Made by a program: the position numbers and the translations under genes. DNA of 16,622 nt from Candidatus Curtissbacteria bacterium (GTDB taxonomy: Bacteria > Patescibacteriota > Microgenomatia > Curtissbacterales > GWA2-41-24): assembly GCA_030688205.1 (NCBI GenBank), contig JAUYIQ010000033.1, positions 1-16,622 of the forward strand, given 5' to 3'. This document shows, one piece after another, positions 6,161 to 13,534 of this stretch (position 1 is its first letter; every line of letters starts with the position of its first letter). The notes below the pieces were generated by a model that made no database searches, had not been told where the DNA came from, and saw only the letters and a list, made by a program, of their open reading frames with translations.

Positions 6161-9142
6161 GTGAGCGACATCCTCAAAAACCTTAATCCCCAACAACTAG
6201 AAGCAGTAACTACAACCGAAGGACCGCTTTTAATAATCGCCGGTGCAGGTACCGGTAAAACCGCAGTTATTGCCAGAAGGATTGCCTACATAATCGAAAA
6301 GAAGCTCGCCAAGCCTTCAGAAATTTTAGCTCTTACTTTTACAGACAAAGCAGCTGCCGAAATGGAAGAAAGGGTAGATGTGCAGGTTCCTTATGGATTC
6401 ATAGATACCTGGATTTCCACCTTCCATGCTTTTGGCGATCGGGTTCTTCGCGACTGCGCTTTTGATATCGGACTTGCGCCGGATTTCAAAATTCTTTCCC
6501 GACCGCAACAGGTTTTATTTTTCCAACAGAATCTTTTTAGAATTCAGCTTGACTACTTCCGCCCGCTTTCAAACCCGACAAAATTTATTTCTGCGATTCT
6601 TTCTTTTTTCTCCCGCCTGAAAGACGAAAATCTATCAGTTGACCAATTCCATAAATTTGTTTCAAGTTTTAAGTTGATCCCGTTTTCTTTTGAAAAACAA
6701 GCTTCAAGTGAAGATAAGGCTGAAACTCAGAAATATAAAGAACTGGCAAATGCTTACGAAGCTTACGAAAAATTTAAAGGAGAAGCAGGTGTTTTAGACT
6801 TTGGCGACCAGGTCACAAAATCCATCGACCTATTCTCGAGTCGCCCAAAAATTCTTAAAGATTATCAGCAAAAATTCAAATATATCCTGGTCGATGAATA
6901 CCAGGACACCAACTACGCCCAAAACGAATTAGTAAAACTCCTGGCAGATAAACATAAAAACATATGTGTTGTCGGAGACGATGATCAGTCTATTTACAAA
7001 TTTCGTGGTGCTGCTATTTCCAATATTATGGAATTTAAAAAAACTTACCCACAAGCAAAACAAGTAGTATTAACCCAGAATTACAGATCTGCCCAATCAA
7101 TTCTCGATAGTGCCTATAAACTTATTCGTCACAACGACCCGGATCGTCTGGAAGTTCAGAATAATATCGACAAAAAACTAACCTCTATCGGCGGGCAAGG
7201 TTTACCTCCTCAGGAAATATTTGCCGACACAATCTCAGAGGAAGCAGACGCAGTCGCAGCAGAAATTGAAAAACTTATCTCAAGGAGATCAAGCCCAAAA
7301 TCTAAAATCCAAAATCTAAAATCTAAATACTCCTATCGCGACTTCGCAATTCTTGTCCGTGCCAATTTCCAGGCAGACCCTTTTCTAAGGGCATTAAACA
7401 TGAAGGGAATCCCCCATAAATTTGTCGGCTCATCCGGCCTATATCAGCAAGAGGAAGTTAGCGTTGTAATATCTTTTCTTAACGCTATTTGTAACTTTGA
7501 AGACAGTTTAAATCTTTACAACCTAATAACATCCGAAATCTACAACATGCCGCTGTCTGATGCCGTAAAACTGACATCATATTCCAAAAGAAAAAACCGC
7601 CCTCTTTATTATATTTTGAAAAATTTAGACAAAATCGACACATCAGAAATTGAAATCACGGATGAAGCAAAAGTCATTATCGAAAAAATGATGCTGGATC
7701 TTGATGCCGCACTTGAACTTTCCCGTCGTGAAAATGTGGGAAAAGTTACATACGACTTTCTAAAACGGACAAATTATTTAGAAAAATTAGATCGTCTTGG
7801 CTCGCTTGACGGCTCGGTCAAAATCCAAAACATTGCCAAGTTTTTCGACAAAATAAAAGAATTCTCGGATATTGCAAAAGCTGAAACTGTTGCGCAGTTT
7901 ATTGAATATCTGGAGTCAATAAGAGAAGCGGGAGATGACCCGGCTACGGTTGAGTACGATCCGGACACAGATGCCGTCAATGTCATGACAGTTCACGGAG
8001 CCAAAGGTCTTGAATTCGCCGTCGTCTTCTTGGTTAATCTGGTAGCAGACCGCTTTCCTACAAGATCTCGCTCAGAAGCCATCGAAATACCTGCTAGCAT
8101 CATCAAAGAAACATTGCCGGAAGGGGATTGGCACATGCAGGAAGAAAGAAGACTTTTTTACGTTGGCATGACCCGGGCAAAAGATTTGTTGTACTTCACA
8201 TGGTCTCGTGACGTTGGTGGAGCAAGAGCTAAAAAAATCTCCCCCTTTATTCTGGAAGCAATCGACAAGCCAAAATCGAGTTCCCAAGTGGCAAGATTGT
8301 CTCCTTTGGAAAAAATAGAGAAATTCGCACCCACACCTCCAAGGAATACGCAAACAGTCCTTTTTGATGTCGACGTATTGAAACTAACCCAAGGCGCAAT
8401 CGATGATTACTTAACCTGCGCCTACAAATATCGCTACATACATGTTTTAAAAGTTCCCATACTTCGTCATCACGCCATAGTTTACGGTTCAGCCCTCCAT
8501 CTTGCAGTCGCGGAATTCTGGAAAAACAAAAAAAGAGGCAATACTTTGACCTTACCCCAGTTTTTAGAAGTGTTTGAGAACGCCTGGGATAGTGAAGGAT
8601 TTTTAACTGTCGAGCACGAAGAAAAAAGAAAAATCCAGGGTAAACTTGCACTGGAAGCATTTTGGAAACGCGAATTCATATCTGCTGATATTCCCAGTTT
8701 AATCGAAGCTGGTTTCAAATTCGCAGTCGGCGATGTTACCGTTGTTGGCAGATACGACAGAGTCGATATTAAGCCTGGGTCAAAAATCAGAATTACAGAT
8801 TACAAATCTTCCGAAAATATTGATTTAGATAGAGCAAACGCTCAAGCAAAAGATTCGACCCAACTGGCAATTTACGCCCTCTCCTACTACAAAGCTTACA
8901 AAATAATCCCAGAGTGGGTCGGCTTGCACTTTTTGGAAAACGGGATAGAGGGAGGATATGCGCCAGACATGACCAACATTCAAAAAGCCGAAAAACTAAT
9001 TCTGGATACTGCAGCTAGTGTAACCCGCGATTTAAAAAACAATAGTTTTGTCGCAAACCCCAAGTACTTCGGTCGCGAGCCTGCATGTGTATACTGCGCA
9101 TACAACTCTATATGTCCTTTCTCTCTTGCCAAAGTCCGCTAA
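6161..9142 (+). CDS. UvrD/Rep-family helicase fused to a Fe-S PD-(D/E)XK nuclease
   Basis: 993 aa. The N-terminal SF1A helicase motifs are complete: GAGTGKT (28-34), VDEYQD (244-249), GDDDQSIY (272-279), QNYRS (306-310), TVHGAKGLEF (610-619) and YVGMTRAK (667-674). The C-terminal quarter is a RecB/AddB/Cas4-like nuclease: GSALH (776-780), an acidic YDRVD (865-869) and DYKSS (880-884). Cysteines at 753, 976, 979 and 985 give the C-(n)-CxxCx5C layout of nucleases with a 4Fe-4S staple. Architecture and size resemble a single-chain AddAB/AdnAB-like end-processing enzyme, so double-strand-break repair is the likely role. Residues about 379-390 are encoded by an in-frame heptamer array. No recB, addA or addB partner is in view. 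Confidence 0.92.
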   Translation: MSDILKNLNPQQLEAVTTTEGPLLIIAGAGTGKTAVIARRIAYIIEKKLAKPSEILALTFTDKAAAEMEERVDVQVPYGFIDTWISTFHAFGDRVLRDCAFDIGLAPDFKILSRPQQVLFFQQNLFRIQLDYFRPLSNPTKFISAILSFFSRLKDENLSVDQFHKFVSSFKLIPFSFEKQASSEDKAETQKYKELANAYEAYEKFKGEAGVLDFGDQVTKSIDLFSSRPKILKDYQQKFKYILVDEYQDTNYAQNELVKLLADKHKNICVVGDDDQSIYKFRGAAISNIMEFKKTYPQAKQVVLTQNYRSAQSILDSAYKLIRHNDPDRLEVQNNIDKKLTSIGGQGLPPQEIFADTISEEADAVAAEIEKLISRRSSPKSKIQNLKSKYSYRDFAILVRANFQADPFLRALNMKGIPHKFVGSSGLYQQEEVSVVISFLNAICNFEDSLNLYNLITSEIYNMPLSDAVKLTSYSKRKNRPLYYILKNLDKIDTSEIEITDEAKVIIEKMMLDLDAALELSRRENVGKVTYDFLKRTNYLEKLDRLGSLDGSVKIQNIAKFFDKIKEFSDIAKAETVAQFIEYLESIREAGDDPATVEYDPDTDAVNVMTVHGAKGLEFAVVFLVNLVADRFPTRSRSEAIEIPASIIKETLPEGDWHMQEERRLFYVGMTRAKDLLYFTWSRDVGGARAKKISPFILEAIDKPKSSSQVARLSPLEKIEKFAPTPPRNTQTVLFDVDVLKLTQGAIDDYLTCAYKYRYIHVLKVPILRHHAIVYGSALHLAVAEFWKNKKRGNTLTLPQFLEVFENAWDSEGFLTVEHEEKRKIQGKLALEAFWKREFISADIPSLIEAGFKFAVGDVTVVGRYDRVDIKPGSKIRITDYKSSENIDLDRANAQAKDSTQLAIYALSYYKAYKIIPEWVGLHFLENGIEGGYAPDMTNIQKAEKLILDTAASVTRDLKNNSFVANPKYFGREPACVYCAYNSICPFSLAKVR
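7297..7331 (+). repeat. Heptamer array AAAATCY inside the UvrD-nuclease gene
   Basis: Five contiguous 7-nt units: AAAATCT, AAAATCC, AAAATCT, AAAATCT and the degenerate AAATACT. They encode the Lys/Ser/Asn-rich linker SPKSKIQNLKSKYS (about 378-391), between conserved helicase segments. The reading frame stays open although 7 nt is not a multiple of 3. Confidence 0.85.
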
Positions 9143-9148
9143 CTTGCG

Positions 9149-9160
9149 CATAATAAATTA
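9149..9160 (+). promoter_or_regulatory. Possible leaderless -10 CATAAT of the Pro-rich small gene
   Basis: CATAAT at 9149-9154 ends 6 nt before the GTG at 9161. It is weaker than the TAAAAT examples but has the same spacing. Confidence 0.4.
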
Positions 9161-9412
9161 GTGACAGCGGACAGGATATCAATGGCAGAACCGCCTACAG
9201 AAGCAGAAACAATTACACCAGTTTCACCAACCACAGCTCAAGAGCCCGAAATCGTCAAGCAGTCTATGATACAAAGATTGAAGTCTTTGTTAAGAGCGAT
9301 AGGTAAGGGTGCAAAAAGTGCTGAGAATATCGCACCTTACCATATGCCCGAACCCCCACAACAACCGCCCAAAAAAGATCCGCCACCTCAGGCCTTCCCT
9401 ACGGGCAGCTAG
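9161..9412 (+). CDS. Small Pro/Thr-rich hypothetical protein
   Basis: 83 aa from GTG. There is no signal peptide or membrane helix. A Thr/Pro/Glu-rich disordered N-terminus (about 9-33) leads into a short basic amphipathic helix (MIQRLKSLLRAIGKGAKSAE, about 36-55) and a Pro-rich tail (PEPPQQPPKKDPPPQ). The amphipathic helix between disordered arms suggests membrane-surface or protein binding, but nothing identifies a function. It lies 18 nt after the UvrD-nuclease stop and 21 nt before the methyltransferase start. The in-frame ATG at 9182 is an alternative start and would remove 7 residues. It could be spurious, but the codons are ordinary and the promoter spacing fits. Confidence 0.5.
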   Translation: MTADRISMAEPPTEAETITPVSPTTAQEPEIVKQSMIQRLKSLLRAIGKGAKSAENIAPYHMPEPPQQPPKKDPPPQAFPTGS

Positions 9413-9418
9413 TATAAC

Positions 9419-9433
9419 TGCTAAAATCTATTG
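9419..9433 (+). promoter_or_regulatory. Extended -10 TGcTAAAAT, leaderless start of the methyltransferase gene
   Basis: TG at 9419-9420, one base, TAAAAT at 9422-9427, then 6 nt to GTG at 9434. This decides the start: GTG 9434 rather than the in-frame TTG at 9431, which would lie upstream of the predicted +1. Confidence 0.65.
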
Positions 9434-9958
9434 GTGATTATTTTTGTAGGCATTCTCTTGCTTATTACAACCTTTTTAATTTTATTTGTTGTTTTAATTT
9501 TTATGACAATAGCAGTTAGTCTTTTTCTTGAGCTTCCGTACGTAGCAACAACCAATAAAAGGATTGAGACAATCATAAAATTTGCGAAAATTAAAAAAAA
9601 CCAGACCGTAATCGATTTAGGTTCCGGAGATGGTAGACTTTTGGTAAAAAGTGCCCAGCTGGGGGCAATAGCAATTGGTTACGAAATAAATCCACTTTTG
9701 GTTTTATTTACAAAATTACGGGCCCATTTAAATGGTTTATCCCAAAAAGTGATTGTTAACAATAAAAGTCTATGGAATGCAGATTTGAAGGTAGCTGATG
9801 TTATTTTTGTCTACGCCCTTAAAAAATCAATGAAAAAATTCGATGATTTTGTATTTTCAGGCGCGAAGCCGGGTACAAGGATTGTCGTTAACACAAATCC
9901 TTTCCCCGGCAAAAAGTCCCAAAAAGAAGAAAATGGAATTTTTCTCTACGTCACTTAA
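9434..9958 (+). CDS. Membrane-anchored class I SAM-dependent methyltransferase (FAM173-like)
   Basis: 174 aa from GTG. An N-terminal membrane helix (about 2-33, strongly Leu/Ile/Phe-rich) is followed by a Rossmann methyltransferase domain. SAM motif I is VIDLGSGDGRLLVKSAQLGA (about 59-78), with the acidic end of strand 2 in IGYEINPLL. The stretch ELPYVATTNKRIETIIKFAKI just before motif I and the overall order resemble the FAM173/ATPSCKMT lysine methyltransferases, whose bacterial relatives are poorly characterised. The C-terminal half is short (VADVIFVYALKKSM ... GTRIVVNTNPFPG), so the substrate site cannot be named. The gene ends in a hairpin shared with the convergent FemAB-like gene. Confidence 0.85.
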   Translation: MIIFVGILLLITTFLILFVVLIFMTIAVSLFLELPYVATTNKRIETIIKFAKIKKNQTVIDLGSGDGRLLVKSAQLGAIAIGYEINPLLVLFTKLRAHLNGLSQKVIVNNKSLWNADLKVADVIFVYALKKSMKKFDDFVFSGAKPGTRIVVNTNPFPGKKSQKEENGIFLYVT

Positions 9959-9975
9959 AACGACCAATCGTTTTA
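9956..9975. terminator. Bidirectional terminator-like hairpin
   Basis: TAAAACGA (9956-9963), a 4-nt CCAA loop and TCGTTTTA (9968-9975) form a perfect 8-bp stem. The T-rich right arm serves the plus-strand gene and its complement serves the minus-strand FemAB-like gene. The left arm includes the methyltransferase stop codon. The stem has only two G:C pairs, so it may be weak. Confidence 0.5.
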
Positions 9976-10000
9976 GTGCGCCCATTCTTTATCGGGTAAG

Positions 10001-11017
10001 TTACCGCCTCGTAGCTCTTAAAAACATCCATCTTGCTTTGTCCGCAATATTTAAAAGGTTATAAAGTTGTGGCTTAAGGACCAAATCGTATGTCCCCACA
10101 TATTCAACATGTGTTGGACCATAACCTGCTTTAAATCTATGAAACCCGAACCAAGGATCTGTCAGGTCTGCATCCGGTCCAAGTGCGCCCCACATATCAA
10201 ACATCTCAAGCCCTAACTTTTTACCCAGCTTTATTGCTTCCCATGCAATTAAGTTAGAAGCCATCACCTCGCGATTCTCAACAGAAGATCCGCCATACGG
10301 ATAATATAAAGTGTTGCCAAAGTTTAAAAGCATCCAGGCTACAAGTGGCTTGTTCTGATATTTGGCAATCGCAACACGCGCCATGCCGGCTTCTTTTAAA
10401 GTCTGCCAGACCAGTTTATGATAAGCGTGCGTATGGCCAAAATATTTTTGTCGCTTTGTCGTTTCAAAGTAAAGCTTTAGATATACTTCAAAATCCCTAT
10501 CATTTGTCGAGGCATAAACCTCAACGCCCTTTTTTTGTGCAACTGAGATGTTATACCTAGTTTTTGGATGCATAGCAGAAAGAAGTTGCTCTTCAGATTT
10601 ATTTAAATCAAGCAAAAAATTGTATTTAGTAAAAAGCGACTTCTTAGATGGAACCAGTCCTAATTTCTTCAACTTATCACTTATAACTTGTGACTTGTCA
10701 TTTATAACGTTCGGTTCTATCTTGATATAAGCAATGTTCTTTTTCTTTCCAATATCAAAAAGTGCCTTTATCATAGCCTCATCTGGTAATGGCCCCTTGG
10801 GGAGATATCCTACATTTTGATTAAAAATTGGTACAAGATGAAAAGTCAGCTGATATGCACTCACCATTTTGCTGCCTTGAAAATGCCCGAGTCTTACAAG
10901 ATCCAGTCCGGTCTTTTTTCTAAACTCCCCCCACTCCCATGATTGAATAATATGTGAGACAGTCTTGTTATATGCTGCCTTTTCCTTCTCCAAAACCTCT
11001 CGGACAATCATTGTCAT
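10001..11017 (-). CDS. FemAB-family peptidoglycan peptide-bridge aminoacyltransferase
   Basis: 338 aa, the usual length for FemX/FemAB proteins. These use aminoacyl-tRNA to add residues to the lysine side chain of lipid II. Two GNAT-like halves can be seen. The first contains SHIIQSWEWGEFRKKTGLD (about 21-39), with the family's Q-x-W-EWG-x-F signature, and GYLPKGPL. The second contains MHPKTRYNISVAQKKGVEV, typical of the family, and KYQNKPLVAWMLLNFGNTLYYPYGGSS, LIAWEAIKLGKKLGLEMFDMWG and GFHRFKAGYG. The added amino acid cannot be told from sequence. Residues about 103-117 are encoded by six heptamer repeat units. The ATG overlaps the stop of the upstream heme membrane protein gene by 4 nt, so the two are co-transcribed and coupled. 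Confidence 0.92.
   Translation of the reverse strand: MTMIVREVLEKEKAAYNKTVSHIIQSWEWGEFRKKTGLDLVRLGHFQGSKMVSAYQLTFHLVPIFNQNVGYLPKGPLPDEAMIKALFDIGKKKNIAYIKIEPNVINDKSQVISDKLKKLGLVPSKKSLFTKYNFLLDLNKSEEQLLSAMHPKTRYNISVAQKKGVEVYASTNDRDFEVYLKLYFETTKRQKYFGHTHAYHKLVWQTLKEAGMARVAIAKYQNKPLVAWMLLNFGNTLYYPYGGSSVENREVMASNLIAWEAIKLGKKLGLEMFDMWGALGPDADLTDPWFGFHRFKAGYGPTHVEYVGTYDLVLKPQLYNLLNIADKARWMFLRATRR
10669..10710 (-). repeat. Heptamer array AAGTKAY inside the FemAB-like gene
   Basis: Six contiguous units on the coding strand from 10710 down: ACGTTAT, AAATGAC, AAGTCAC, AAGTTAT, AAGTGAT and AAGTTGA. AAGTTAT and AAGTGAT are identical to units in the intergenic array at 2516-2585. They encode NVINDKSQVISDKLK between the two halves of the first domain without breaking the frame. 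Confidence 0.85.
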
Positions 11018-11682
11018 TCATTATACTTTCCCACATCATTAACAGTGTCACCACTCCTATATAAGAAGTAATAAATCCACGATAAAATTTCTAAAGTTGC
11101 AAAAAAGAAGATAAAAATACTCCACACACTTATTCTCCACAGAGTTGTGTGTAGTACTAAAAGCCATAGAATTACATAGACAATTCTTTGCAGTCTCTTC
11201 CACCATTTCCCAAGTTTTTTAACCGAAAAATTATTGGAAGTTAAAAACATAAAAAAGAGCAAAAAAAGCGAAATAGTCCCAAAGTACTCGAACAATTGGT
11301 AGGGTGGGAAAAGCGGAAAAAGTCCGATGAGTCTTGGCACGCCTCGTACTAAATGATAATGAGAAAAAGCCAAGATAAACACTAAAATACCCAGCTGCCT
11401 TCGAAAAACAGTAATTAACCTGGTAATTTTTATCTCAATCCCAAACCTTCCCAAAATTCCGGGCATTACAACTGTTCCAAGCAGCACCAACGCCGCCTGT
11501 CCAAAATGCCTTCCCAAATCATAAAAAAACTGAAAATGAGGACCGCCGGAAAGCTCAAAATATGTCCCAAGCCCAAGTGAAACAATCAAAATTAGAAAAT
11601 AAATATATTTAAAATAGGGGATAATTACATTGCTTCTTTTCGCAACTTCTAAATATATTTTTTCCTGCCACGACTGATTCAT
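11014..11682 (-). CDS. Ferric-reductase-like / MsrQ-like heme membrane protein
   Basis: 222 aa with about six membrane helices. Likely heme-ligating histidines are in FRRQLGILVFILAFSHYHLV (about 88-107) and in YVILWLLVLHTTLWRIS. This two-helix spacing is typical of the ferric-reductase-like transmembrane domain and of MsrQ, the quinol-linked heme subunit that feeds electrons to periplasmic methionine sulfoxide reductase MsrP. No MsrP-like partner lies nearby, and the flavin/NADPH domains of ferric reductases are absent, so the electron acceptor is unknown. It is coupled to the FemAB-like gene by a 4-nt ATGA overlap. The ATG at 11682 is fixed by an extended -10 ending 6 nt upstream. Confidence 0.75.
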   Translation of the reverse strand: MNQSWQEKIYLEVAKRSNVIIPYFKYIYFLILIVSLGLGTYFELSGGPHFQFFYDLGRHFGQAALVLLGTVVMPGILGRFGIEIKITRLITVFRRQLGILVFILAFSHYHLVRGVPRLIGLFPLFPPYQLFEYFGTISLFLLFFMFLTSNNFSVKKLGKWWKRLQRIVYVILWLLVLHTTLWRISVWSIFIFFFATLEILSWIYYFLYRSGDTVNDVGKYNE

Positions 11683-11697
11683 TTTTTTATTTTAACA
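11683..11697 (-). promoter_or_regulatory. Extended -10 TGtTAAAAT, leaderless start of the heme protein/FemAB-like operon
   Basis: On the minus strand TG (11697-11696), one base, TAAAAT (11694-11689), then six A residues to the ATG at 11682. It lies in the 21-nt gap after the pcrA stop. No SD is present. Confidence 0.6.
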
Positions 11698-11703
11698 ATA
11701 ACT

Positions 11704-13512
11704 TCATACAGCAGTAATTAATTCTTCCGGTATATCCACAACAAACCTCGAAACCAAATTTGTACTATGCAATCCGATGTAAAACCTATTGCTTGCATAA
11801 GTTAGATATAGTTTTTGTTTAGCCCTTGTCATTCCTACATACGCCAAACGTCTTTCTTCCTCAATCTGCTGCGCATCAAGCATGCTTCTTGAATGTGGAA
11901 ATAGTCCCTCTTCCATTCCAATAAGAAAAACGTCACTAAACTCCAAACCTTTTGCAACATGCAAAGTCATCAAAGTTACAGACTCCGCTTTTTCCTGCTC
12001 ATAAGATTTTTCCGGAGCAACTTTTCCTTCCATTAAAGTTACACTTTCCAAAAAATTCCCAAGATTTTCGAAATCCGCTGCAACGGATTTCAACTCCTTC
12101 ACGTTTTCTACTCGCATCAACCCCTGTTCAGTGCCGTCGTCAATAGTCATTAGATAATCTGTTGCCTCCAAAACTTTATCAATCAACTTGAGTGGTTTTA
12201 ACATTTGACTCATCTGACTCTTTTGTCCCTTTTGTACCCTTAATTTCTCAACCATCTCATCAAACTTCTTCATTCTGCCTTTGCCAAGTTTCTCAATCCT
12301 ATTTCTGGCAACTCTATCTTTGGGGTTGGCAATAAGCCTTAAATATGCCATCACGTCACGAATTTCCTTCCGGGCATAAAAGCTCACACCGCCATAAAGT
12401 CTATATGGAACATTGGCATGCAAAAACGCCTCTTCAACTGTTCGCGATTGGGCATTAGTCCGATATAAAACAGCAAAATCAGAAAGTGGTTTAGCGGAAG
12501 TTAAAACCCTATCAACAACAAAATTCGCTTCATCGATTTCGTTTTGGGCATTATAAATCGTAATTTTTTCGCCTTCTCTGTTTTTAGTCCAAAGCTTAAG
12601 AACAGGATGAGAGCTGTTGTGGGAAATGATTTTGTTTGCGGCAGTCAAAATATTGGCGCTGCTCCTGTAATTCTGCTCCAGATTAAAAATTTTGCTTTTT
12701 GGAAAATCCCTCTCAAAATTCAAAATATTTCGAAAATCGGCACCCCTAAAAGAATAAATTGCCTGCGAAGCATCTCCTACCACCGTTAAATTACCAAAGC
12801 CGCTTGATAACATTTTTGTCAAAGTGTACTGCGCCGTATTTACATCCTGATACTCGTCCACCAAAACATAACTAAATTGCGAGGCCCATTTCGAAAAAAC
12901 CCTAGGCTCACTGTTAAAAAGTTCCACAGTCCGCATTAAAAGATCATCGAAATCACACGCATTTATCTCATGCAAAGTTTTTTGGTAAATCGTATATATT
13001 CGAGAAACTGTTTCCGAAAAATAACCTCTCGCAAACTGTGCATAGTCGGAAGGATTCACAAGCTCGCTTTTTGCAGAAGAGATAGCATTTAACATCGAAC
13101 TTGGGCGAAAATTTTTGACAGAAATATCTTCGTCCTTCATTATTCGCTTTACCAAACTTAAACTGTCATCGTCGTCATAAATCAGGTAACCACTCGGGAT
13201 TCCGATAAACTTTCCATCTATTCTCAAAAGCTTTGCGCAAAAAGCATGAAATGTCCCTACATATGGCAAATTAGATCGCAGCAAACCTACCAATTTAATT
13301 ATTCTCTCCTTCATTTCATTGGCGGCTTTGTTGGTAAACGTCACTGCCAAAATGTTTTCAGGCGCGGTTCCACGGCTAATTAAATACGCCACCTTATACG
13401 TCAACACTCTGGTTTTCCCGCTTCCCGCGCCCGCCAGAATCAAAACCGGCCCGTCGATTTGTTCAACTGCAGCCTTTTGAGCGATGTCAAGATCTTTAAG
13501 TAAATTTGCCAT
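11704..13512 (-). CDS. pcrA: PcrA/UvrD-type ATP-dependent 3'-5' DNA helicase
   Basis: 602 aa, shorter than the usual 700 or more for PcrA/UvrD. All SF1A motifs are present: GAGSGKT (28-34), TFTNKAANEMKER (58-70), VDEYQD (218-223), GDASQAIYSFRGAD (246-259), QNYRS (280-284), TLHVAKGLEF (516-525) and YVGMTRAK (558-565). GMEEGLFPHSR near 532-542 is typical of PcrA/UvrD rather than Rep or RecB. The missing length is in the 2B region, where a conserved segment is replaced by IEKLGKGRMKKFDEMVEKL and a nonamer-repeat linker (about 424-436). The long C-terminal tail is also absent. Expected roles are nucleotide excision repair and removal of RNA polymerase or RecA from DNA. It is divergent from trxA with a shared promoter. 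Confidence 0.93.
   Translation of the reverse strand: MANLLKDLDIAQKAAVEQIDGPVLILAGAGSGKTRVLTYKVAYLISRGTAPENILAVTFTNKAANEMKERIIKLVGLLRSNLPYVGTFHAFCAKLLRIDGKFIGIPSGYLIYDDDDSLSLVKRIMKDEDISVKNFRPSSMLNAISSAKSELVNPSDYAQFARGYFSETVSRIYTIYQKTLHEINACDFDDLLMRTVELFNSEPRVFSKWASQFSYVLVDEYQDVNTAQYTLTKMLSSGFGNLTVVGDASQAIYSFRGADFRNILNFERDFPKSKIFNLEQNYRSSANILTAANKIISHNSSHPVLKLWTKNREGEKITIYNAQNEIDEANFVVDRVLTSAKPLSDFAVLYRTNAQSRTVEEAFLHANVPYRLYGGVSFYARKEIRDVMAYLRLIANPKDRVARNRIEKLGKGRMKKFDEMVEKLRVQKGQKSQMSQMLKPLKLIDKVLEATDYLMTIDDGTEQGLMRVENVKELKSVAADFENLGNFLESVTLMEGKVAPEKSYEQEKAESVTLMTLHVAKGLEFSDVFLIGMEEGLFPHSRSMLDAQQIEEERRLAYVGMTRAKQKLYLTYASNRFYIGLHSTNLVSRFVVDIPEELITAV
12206..12241 (-). repeat. Nonamer tandem repeat inside pcrA
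   Basis: Four contiguous 9-nt units on the coding strand from 12241 down: AAGGGTACA, AAAGGGACA, AAAGAGTCA and GATGAGTCA. They encode tripeptide-like repeats VQK, GQK, SQM, SQM in the shortened 2B region. A 9-nt unit keeps frame. Confidence 0.75.
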
Positions 13513-13530
13513 CTTGATATAATATCATGA
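13513..13530. promoter_or_regulatory. Overlapping bidirectional extended -10 promoter for pcrA and trxA
   Basis: Plus strand: TG (13515-13516), A, TATAAT (13518-13523), predicted start about 13530, 5 nt before the trxA ATG. Minus strand: TG (13527-13526), A, TATTAT (13524-13519), 6 nt to the pcrA ATG at 13512, predicted start at 13512. The two -10 hexamers overlap by 5 bp because the core is nearly palindromic. Predicted starts are 18 bp apart, the arrangement described for symmetry-driven bidirectional bacterial promoters. Confidence 0.65.
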
Positions 13531-13534
13531 CATC

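Noticed and set aside
7297..7331. Possible CRISPR-like array
   Set aside because: The repeats are contiguous 7-nt units without spacers and no cas gene is present.
8247..8718. Long minus-strand open frames inside the UvrD-nuclease gene
   Set aside because: They are shadows of a clearly conserved plus-strand gene and show no family features.
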